Positions 57,637 through 64,000 of a DNA stretch of 64,000 nt are shown here, one piece after another. The stretch's first letter is position 1. Every line of letters begins with the position of its first letter. The DNA is taken from positions 1 to 64,000 of the forward strand of contig JAAZAV010000011.1 of the NCBI GenBank assembly GCA_012514145.1, given 5' to 3'. The DNA is from Clostridiales bacterium. Its GTDB lineage: Bacteria > Bacillota > Clostridia > Oscillospirales > CAG-272. The notes beneath the pieces were generated by a model. It did not search any database and was not told the origin of the DNA. It was given only the letters and a program-made list of their open reading frames with translations. Made by a program: the position numbers and the translations under genes.

Positions 57637-57767
57637 TACTATTACCTCCAGAAATTTGGTAGTGCGATTCTAACACATTATCTAAAGCAAGTAAAGTACT
57701 TTAAATAAATATTTACCCGCACTTAACGGGATATTAATATTTTCCAAGACGAAAATATTGTGTCCCG

Positions 57768-57796
57768 TTGCATTTAACCACGGTATATGCTACAAT
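57768..57796 (+). promoter_or_regulatory. Promoter immediately upstream of rlmN start codon
   Basis: TTGCAT - 17 nt - TACAAT, 6 nt before ATG at 57803. Confidence 0.6.
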
Positions 57797-57802
57797 GCTC
57801 TC

Positions 57803-58888
57803 ATGGAGAATTTAGTAAATCTGATCGACCTTACGACCGAAGAGTTGACCGAGTATGTTGTCTCTTTGGGCTTCAAACAGTTCCGGGCTGCCCAGATAAG
57901 ACGTTGGCTTCTGCGCGGTACCGTTGATTTTGCAGACATGACGGATATCGGCATCGCCGACCGGGGACTGCTTAACGCAAACTGCCGTACCGGACTGCCG
58001 CGCATAGCGGAGAAGCACATTTCCGCTCTTGACGGAACCGTAAAATACCTTTTTGAGCTTTGGGACGGCAATGTTATCGAGAGCGTTGTCATGCGCTACC
58101 GCCACGGCATCTCAATCTGTATTTCAAGACAGGTTGGCTGCCGTATGGGCTGTGTCTTCTGTGCCTCCACAATCGGCGGGCTGACCCGCAATCTTTCATC
58201 CGGCGAGATGCTTGGACAGATTATATGCGCTCAGGCTGACATAGGCGAAAGGATTTCAAGCGTCGTATTGATGGGTATAGGCGAACCGCTTGACAATTAT
58301 GACAATGTTGTCCGTTTCCTTCATGAGGTAACTTCGCCTGACTCACTTGACATAGGCAGTCGGCATATTTCATTGTCAACCTCCGGACTTGCCGACCGTA
58401 TAATTCGGCTTTCGCAGGAAGATTTGCAGATTACTCTGTCAATTTCTCTGCACTGTGCTGATGATGCCGGACGTTCCGAGCTTATGCCGGTAAACCGCCG
58501 CTGGAACATAGAAGAACTGCTGACTTCATGCCGTAAATATTTCGAGATAACCGGACGGCGGATTTCTTTTGAGTATACCCTTATATCCGGAAAGAACGAT
58601 TCTATGGATGACGCCGGTAAATTAGCCGACTGTCTGATGCGCTATCTTCGGGGCATTCCCTTCCATGTGAATCTGATTCCCGTAAATCCTGTGGAAGGCA
58701 AAGCATTTGCAGCGGGTGAGCGGGATTCGATCGAGCGCTTCCGTGATGCGCTTGAGAAACGCCGTATCAACGCTACAATACGCCGCAGACTGGGCAGCGA
58801 TATAAACGCCTCCTGCGGTCAGCTGCGCAAAAAACATATAGAAAGTGTCATTCCTCCGGACATACGGCAGGAGTTATCTGAAAATTAA
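57803..58888 (+). CDS. rlmN: 23S rRNA (adenine(2503)-C(2))-methyltransferase RlmN
   Basis: GCRMGCVFCAS radical SAM motif, VVLMGIGEPLDNYDNV, HVNLIPVNPVEG. Confidence 0.97.
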   Translation: MENLVNLIDLTTEELTEYVVSLGFKQFRAAQIRRWLLRGTVDFADMTDIGIADRGLLNANCRTGLPRIAEKHISALDGTVKYLFELWDGNVIESVVMRYRHGISICISRQVGCRMGCVFCASTIGGLTRNLSSGEMLGQIICAQADIGERISSVVLMGIGEPLDNYDNVVRFLHEVTSPDSLDIGSRHISLSTSGLADRIIRLSQEDLQITLSISLHCADDAGRSELMPVNRRWNIEELLTSCRKYFEITGRRISFEYTLISGKNDSMDDAGKLADCLMRYLRGIPFHVNLIPVNPVEGKAFAAGERDSIERFRDALEKRRINATIRRRLGSDINASCGQLRKKHIESVIPPDIRQELSEN

Positions 58889-58975
58889 CAAAAAATGACT
58901 GTTATTTTCCCGATAATTAAGGTTATAATAGAAAGAACATGAAAATGTAACACGAAAACACCTACATTTGACACG

Positions 58976-59737
58976 ATGGTGATAAGCATGACGTATTCCG
59001 GGAAGACAGATATCGGACAAAAACGCATGGCAAATCAGGACGCCATAGCCATGGTTGAAATGAATGACGGTTCGCTCGTAACCATCGTCTGCGACGGTAT
59101 GGGGGGCGTCAAAGGAGGCGCTGTTGCCAGTGAGGCGGCAATTTCCGCGTTTACCGAATATATAAGCGAGGTTGATGGAAAAACCGACGAAGATGCTCCC
59201 ATCCCTACACATAAAGAAATGCTTACCGAAGGTCTGAAGCGCGCCAATATTTCTGTATACACCCGCTCAATTGAAGATGAACAATATAAAGGCATGGGTA
59301 CCACGCTTGTAGCCGCGGTTATAAAGGATCGCGATCTTTGTGCAGTAAACGTGGGCGACAGCCGTCTGTATGTCATAACCGGAGGCGGGCTTTGCAGAGT
59401 CACCCGTGACCATTCCTATGTTCAGCAGATGGTAGATGCCGGCATGATTAAACCCGAGGATGCAAAGAAGAGTCCGTTCAAAAATGTTATAACCCGAGTT
59501 GTCGGACGTGAGACCGACCCCAAACCGGATTACTACTCGGTAAAACTGCCAGAGGGCAAGTGGTGTGTACTACTCTGTTCAGACGGTCTCTACAACTTCT
59601 GCTCCGATGAAAAGTTAGTTGCGCTGTCTGAGGATGAGTCGCTCTCGGCTGAAGAAGCTGCTTCGGCTATGATCGATGCCGCTAATGAAGGCGGAGGCGG
59701 CGACAATATCTCTGCTATTATTGTAAGAGGCGATTGA
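58976..59737 (+). CDS. Stp1/PrpC-type PP2C protein phosphatase
   Basis: KTDIGQKRMANQDA, VCDGMGGVKGG, NVGDSRLYVI, LCSDGLYNF. Confidence 0.95.
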   Translation: MVISMTYSGKTDIGQKRMANQDAIAMVEMNDGSLVTIVCDGMGGVKGGAVASEAAISAFTEYISEVDGKTDEDAPIPTHKEMLTEGLKRANISVYTRSIEDEQYKGMGTTLVAAVIKDRDLCAVNVGDSRLYVITGGGLCRVTRDHSYVQQMVDAGMIKPEDAKKSPFKNVITRVVGRETDPKPDYYSVKLPEGKWCVLLCSDGLYNFCSDEKLVALSEDESLSAEEAASAMIDAANEGGGGDNISAIIVRGD

Positions 59738-59741
59738 TTCG

Positions 59742-61409
59742 ATGGATTCCCACGAGAAATACATCGGTCAGATACTGGGCAGACGGTACCGGCTGCAGCG
59801 TGTTGTTGGTGTAGGCGGTATGGCGGTGGTCTACGAAGCCTATGACCTGTCGGCGCGCCGCAGCGTAGCTGTTAAAATGCTGCGCGAGCATATCGCGCAG
59901 GATGCAGCCTCGGTCAAACGTTTTGTCAACGAGTCCAAAGCTGTCGCCCTGCTGTCTCATCCGAATATAGTTAAGATTTACGATGTCTCTGTCACTGATG
60001 ATGTTAAATACATGGTGATGGAGTACATCGACGGCATTACACTTAAAGATTATATAACCCGCAAGGGCAAGTTAAATGTGCGGGAGGCTCTGAACTTTAC
60101 CGAACAGATTCTCCGTGCATTGGAACATGCGCACGCCAAGCATATTATCCACCGCGATATAAAGCCTCAGAATATTCTGATGCTTAAGAACGGCAGAATC
60201 AAGGTAACAGACTTCGGTATCGCAAAACTGCCGGATGCCGAAACACTTACAGTCAGCGCGATCGGCACAGTATTCTACATAAGTCCCGAGCAGGCAAGCG
60301 GAGCGCCGGTTGATGCACGTTCCGATCTCTATTCCCTTGGGGTCATGATGTATGAGATGATGACCGGACGACTGCCATTCAGCGGTGAGAATCCGGTTTC
60401 GGTTGCGATGATGCAGGTGCAGACTCAGCCCATACCGCCGCGTCAGCTTTTAACATCAATTCCCATAGGCATGGAGCAGCTTATACTCGGCGCAATGGAA
60501 AAGAACCCCGAGTATCGCTTTCAGAGTGCTACGCAGATGCTCAAACATGTGCAAAAGCTCAAGAGCGACCCGAAGTTTGTATTTAAGACCAGACGCAAGA
60601 TGGCGGGCTACACCAGCCAAAGTGCCCAGGTTAAACAGCGAAGCCGCCGCCGCTCCACCATGCTGCCTATTATATCCGGTGTTACGGTGGCGCTGTTGCT
60701 TGTAATTGCAATATGCGCCGCATACCTGATATCGGCACTGCTTCGAAATACTGAGGAAAACGCATCTAAGGTAATAACCGTACCTAAATTCATCGATACC
60801 TTCTACAGCGAAACCCTTGAGGAGGAACTGGAAAAGACCTATTATAGGGTCACGGTTAAGAAGGTATACAATTCCGACTACGAAGCGGGCACGATAATCG
60901 AACAAAACCCGATGCCCGGGGAGAAACGTAAGGTAAAGGAGGGGCGTCAGTTCGCCGACCTTGAACTCACCGTATCTCTGGGTACAAAAATCATGACGAT
61001 TAACGACTACACCATATTGGAGCATATTGTAGTCGAGCTGGAACTAAAGGCTCTGAACCTCATTTCCACCACCCAATATGAGAGCAGCGACACTGTTATT
61101 GAGGGCTATGTAATCCGTACCGACCCTCCGGCAGGAGGAACCGTCTCGCCGGGCGACACGGTGACCCTTTATGTATCAAGCGGTCAGGATGTGAAATACA
61201 CTGTGGTGCCGAACTTCATCGGCATGACAGAAGCAAAAGCGTACAAGTCGCTGATTTCCGCAAACCTCAAACTCGGGAATGTAACCTACCAGCCTTCAAA
61301 CGAGCCTGAGGGAACGATTATTGGTCAGAGTATAGAGCACAACACCGCGAATACCGTGCCGATTGGCACAAAAATCGATTTCACAGTAAGCTCGGCAATG
61401 CCTGAGTAA
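59742..61409 (+). CDS. Stk1/PrkC-type Ser/Thr kinase with PASTA domains (3 recognised)
   Basis: GVGGMAVVYEAYD, HRDIKPQNIL, DFGIAK; TM; three C-terminal PASTA-like repeats. Confidence 0.97.
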   Translation: MDSHEKYIGQILGRRYRLQRVVGVGGMAVVYEAYDLSARRSVAVKMLREHIAQDAASVKRFVNESKAVALLSHPNIVKIYDVSVTDDVKYMVMEYIDGITLKDYITRKGKLNVREALNFTEQILRALEHAHAKHIIHRDIKPQNILMLKNGRIKVTDFGIAKLPDAETLTVSAIGTVFYISPEQASGAPVDARSDLYSLGVMMYEMMTGRLPFSGENPVSVAMMQVQTQPIPPRQLLTSIPIGMEQLILGAMEKNPEYRFQSATQMLKHVQKLKSDPKFVFKTRRKMAGYTSQSAQVKQRSRRRSTMLPIISGVTVALLLVIAICAAYLISALLRNTEENASKVITVPKFIDTFYSETLEEELEKTYYRVTVKKVYNSDYEAGTIIEQNPMPGEKRKVKEGRQFADLELTVSLGTKIMTINDYTILEHIVVELELKALNLISTTQYESSDTVIEGYVIRTDPPAGGTVSPGDTVTLYVSSGQDVKYTVVPNFIGMTEAKAYKSLISANLKLGNVTYQPSNEPEGTIIGQSIEHNTANTVPIGTKIDFTVSSAMPE

Positions 61410-61424
61410 ACCGGAGATGATATT

Positions 61425-62384
61425 TTGCTTGAAAGTTTCTTATTCAGTGCAAACACCATAATACCGATTTTACTCGTCACCGTATTGGGCGGACTGCTGA
61501 AGAAGTTCAAATTTCTTGATGACAACTTCTTCTCACAAAGCGAGAAGTTCGTTTTCAAGGTCGCGCTTCCCGCCATGCTGTTTATCGAGATTTCGACTGC
61601 CGATGGCGCAGAAATCTTTGACGGAGCTTTTATCGGCTTCTGCGTTGTAGGAATAATCGTGTCCTTCATTATTCCTTGTCTGATCGTACCGCTTATTATT
61701 AAACAGAACGATAAACGCGGCGCCTTCATACAGGGCGTATACCGATCTAACTTCGCGATACTCGGCGTAACTCTGGCAGACAACATGTTCGGCGACGAGG
61801 GTGTACAACAGATTGCCATGGTGCTCCCCTTTGCCATTGTACTCTTCAATTTCTTTGCAGTCACTATTCTTTCTATATTCGGTCCTGCCGAAAAGAAACT
61901 GTCACCGATGCAGCTGGTAAAAGTCCTGGCAAAGAATATCTTCACGAATCCGCTGATTATTTCTGTCGTATTGGCGCTTCCATTCCTCTTATTCGAAATC
62001 AGCCTTCCGAAGTTTATTAATACATCACTTGTCTACCTTAAGAACAGCACAATGCCCCTGTCACTGCTTGCCCTCGGCGCCTCATTCTCCTTTGATTCGC
62101 TTAAAAGCCGTTTCGGTCTGGCAATATCGGCAACAGTATGTAAAACGGTGGTGCTGCCTGCAATTATGCTCGCTGCAGCAATCCTTTTAGGGTACCGCGG
62201 GCCGCAATTGGGCGTTGTTCTTATACTGTTTGGCGGACCTGCTGCCGTATCAAGCTACATTATGGCAAAGAATATGGAGAGCGACTACGAGCTTGCCGGT
62301 CAGATCCTGCTGTTTACAACACTGCTTTGTACATTCACACTCTTCGGTGCGATATTCCTGCTGAAATATTTTGCTTTAATATAA
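61425..62384 (+). CDS. AEC family (auxin efflux carrier-like) transporter, TTG start
   Basis: ANTIIPILLVTVLGGLLKKFKFLDDNFF...LVFKVALPAMLF-like pattern, about 10 TM. Confidence 0.87.
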   Translation: MLESFLFSANTIIPILLVTVLGGLLKKFKFLDDNFFSQSEKFVFKVALPAMLFIEISTADGAEIFDGAFIGFCVVGIIVSFIIPCLIVPLIIKQNDKRGAFIQGVYRSNFAILGVTLADNMFGDEGVQQIAMVLPFAIVLFNFFAVTILSIFGPAEKKLSPMQLVKVLAKNIFTNPLIISVVLALPFLLFEISLPKFINTSLVYLKNSTMPLSLLALGASFSFDSLKSRFGLAISATVCKTVVLPAIMLAAAILLGYRGPQLGVVLILFGGPAAVSSYIMAKNMESDYELAGQILLFTTLLCTFTLFGAIFLLKYFALI

Positions 62385-62419
62385 CATGTCAATAATAAAC
62401 TTTATATAAGGAGTGTCAA

Positions 62420-63478
62420 ATGACTATGAATGGTAAAATGATCAACCTTGAGAAGGAAATCCGCGAACAGCCTTCTGTACTCGCCGGCGTCAAGGCCGCA
62501 AACATCGATACAATCAAGGCTATTGCAGCCGAGTACCGCGCACGCGGTCTTAATAATATTGTTTTCGCAGCCCGCGGCACCAGCGATCATGCTTCGATTT
62601 ACGCCCAGTATCTTCTGGGAATTTATGCCGGCATTCCAGCTATGCTTGCTACTCCGTCGGTAGTTACCGTCTACGGCAGCAAGCTCAAGTATACCGGTTC
62701 ACTGGTTATCGGCGTTTCTCAGTCGGGTAAGGCAGCCGACGTTCTTGAAATAATAAAGCTTGCCAACGGCGACGGAAATCTGACCGTTGCCCTCACCAAT
62801 AATACTGACTCTCCCCTCGCCAAGGAGGCTAAATATCACCTCTTCTGCAACGCAGGTTCAGAGACTTCGATAGCTGCAACCAAAACCTTCACCAGCCAGT
62901 GCTACGCCCTTGCCCTTCTTGTTGCAGAACTTTCCGGCAGCAAGGAGCTCGCTGAAGGTCTTGAAAAGGTTCCTGCCGCTGTTACCGAACTGCTTGAATA
63001 TATGCCAACCAAAATCGAAGGCTTTGCTCCGCGCTGCCGTCATCTTAAAGCAGGCGTTGTTCTCGGGCGCGGTACCGCATATCCTATTGCTCTTGAGGGC
63101 GCTCTAAAGGTACTTGAAACTAACAGAATCAAGATGCGTGGTTATGCAAGCTCTGATTTCTATCACGGACCGCTCGCTCAGTTATTTGAGAATGACCTTG
63201 CCATCGTTCTGGCCGCCGAAGGTCCAATGCTGTCAGACGCCATCGCCATGATTGACCGTCTGAACGGTATCAACGCAGAAGTCCTGGTAATCAGTGACAG
63301 CGATGAGGCACTTTCAAAATCAAAATTCGCTCTGCCGCTTCCCAAGCTCGGTTCAGACGCTCTATCTCCCTTCCTCATGGCAGTTACAATGCAGCTTCTC
63401 GCTCTCAAGCTCACCGAGGTAAACGGCATAGACCCCGATGCTTCCAAGTTGCTTAACAAAGTCACCATAACCAAGTAA
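62420..63478 (+). CDS. SIS domain protein (GlmS isomerase-domain-like)
   Basis: NIVFAARGTSDHASIYAQYLL, VIGVSQSGKAADVLE, VLGRGTAYPIALEGALKVLETNRIKMRGYASSDFYHGPLAQL. Confidence 0.92.
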   Translation: MTMNGKMINLEKEIREQPSVLAGVKAANIDTIKAIAAEYRARGLNNIVFAARGTSDHASIYAQYLLGIYAGIPAMLATPSVVTVYGSKLKYTGSLVIGVSQSGKAADVLEIIKLANGDGNLTVALTNNTDSPLAKEAKYHLFCNAGSETSIAATKTFTSQCYALALLVAELSGSKELAEGLEKVPAAVTELLEYMPTKIEGFAPRCRHLKAGVVLGRGTAYPIALEGALKVLETNRIKMRGYASSDFYHGPLAQLFENDLAIVLAAEGPMLSDAIAMIDRLNGINAEVLVISDSDEALSKSKFALPLPKLGSDALSPFLMAVTMQLLALKLTEVNGIDPDASKLLNKVTITK

Positions 63479-63490
63479 TATTATAGAAAA

Positions 63491-63524
63491 ACAGAACCGG
63501 CTCGTAGTCACGAGCCGGTTCTGT
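63491..63524 (+). terminator. Rho-independent terminator
   Basis: ACAGAACCGGCTCG ... CGAGCCGGTTCTGT followed by TTTTA. Confidence 0.9.
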
Positions 63525-63536
63525 TTTTATGCGAAA

Positions 63537-63562
63537 ACGGAGGGATTCGATAATCCCTCCGT
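63537..63562 (-). terminator. Terminator hairpin for ftsZ
   Basis: ACGGAGGGATT-CGAT-AATCCCTCCGT. Confidence 0.7.
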
Positions 63563-63583
63563 CATTATATACTGAATTACAGC

Positions 63584-64000
63584 TTACAGCTTATTACTGA
63601 AGATACTGAGAATATCGTCAAAATCCGAATCTGATATGCCGACATCATCATTCTTCTCGTCCTCAGCCGGAGCGTCCTCCCTTAACTCGGCAGACGCTTC
63701 TTCATCCTTGTCATCACTGACATTAACTTCCGCGTACTTCTCACTCTTCTTGTCGCTGCCGGTATGAGCCGCTGACTGAGTTCTCTCAACTGTTGATCTG
63801 CGGTCGCTGAATCCGCGGCTGCCGGTGCTGCCGAACTTCTCATTGCGTTCCTCGGCATCGAATCCGGTGGCAACAAGGGTAATCGTCAGAGTATCATCAA
63901 GATTCTCATCAAATACGGTACCGAAGATGATACGTGCATCCGGATCCGCCTTGCTCTCGATATACTCGCAGGCGTCTGTAACTTCCTCCAGCGGGATGTC
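63584..64000 (-). CDS. ftsZ: Cell division protein FtsZ, C-terminal part (truncated by window end)
   Basis: Minus strand reads DIPLEEVTDACEYIESKADPDARIIFGTVFDENLDDTLTITLVATGFDAEERNE...SDFDDILSIFSNKL*. Confidence 0.9.
   Translation of the reverse strand, partial: DIPLEEVTDACEYIESKADPDARIIFGTVFDENLDDTLTITLVATGFDAEERNEKFGSTGSRGFSDRRSTVERTQSAAHTGSDKKSEKYAEVNVSDDKDEEASAELREDAPAEDEKNDDVGISDSDFDDILSIFSNKL

Noticed and set aside
59742-61409. PASTA kinase/phosphatase pair as a novel signalling system
   Set aside because: rlmN-stp-stk is a standard, well-known Firmicute gene order.

Overview
The window looks like a chromosomal segment of an anaerobic Clostridia/Firmicutes-type bacterium. Housekeeping loci include rplU-prp-rpmA, efp, rlmN-stp-PASTA kinase, hom, metNIQ and the ftsZ 3' end. 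These are interleaved with a large carbohydrate-catabolism repertoire: GH39-, GH16-, GH29-, DUF6259- and PL22-like proteins, a sulfatase, several Gfo/Idh/MocA oxidoreductases, ThuA, several sugar-phosphate-isomerase/epimerase TIM barrels, a fucose-isomerase-like protein, a ROK kinase and an RpiR regulator. Almost all of the glycan enzymes start without a signal peptide, which suggests cytoplasmic glycan processing. The repeated Gfo/Idh + epimerase + ThuA combinations, including one epimerase-Gfo/Idh fusion, suggest a redox (3-keto) style of glycoside cleavage. The clearest mobile or foreign DNA is an IS30 3' end at the left edge and an AT-rich ABC exporter next to a broken IS110 transposase, bracketed by imperfect direct repeats. 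Several promoters, terminators and inverted repeats can be read directly. No tRNA, rRNA or CRISPR array was recognised. All product names come from motif and family recognition by eye; no database search was run.
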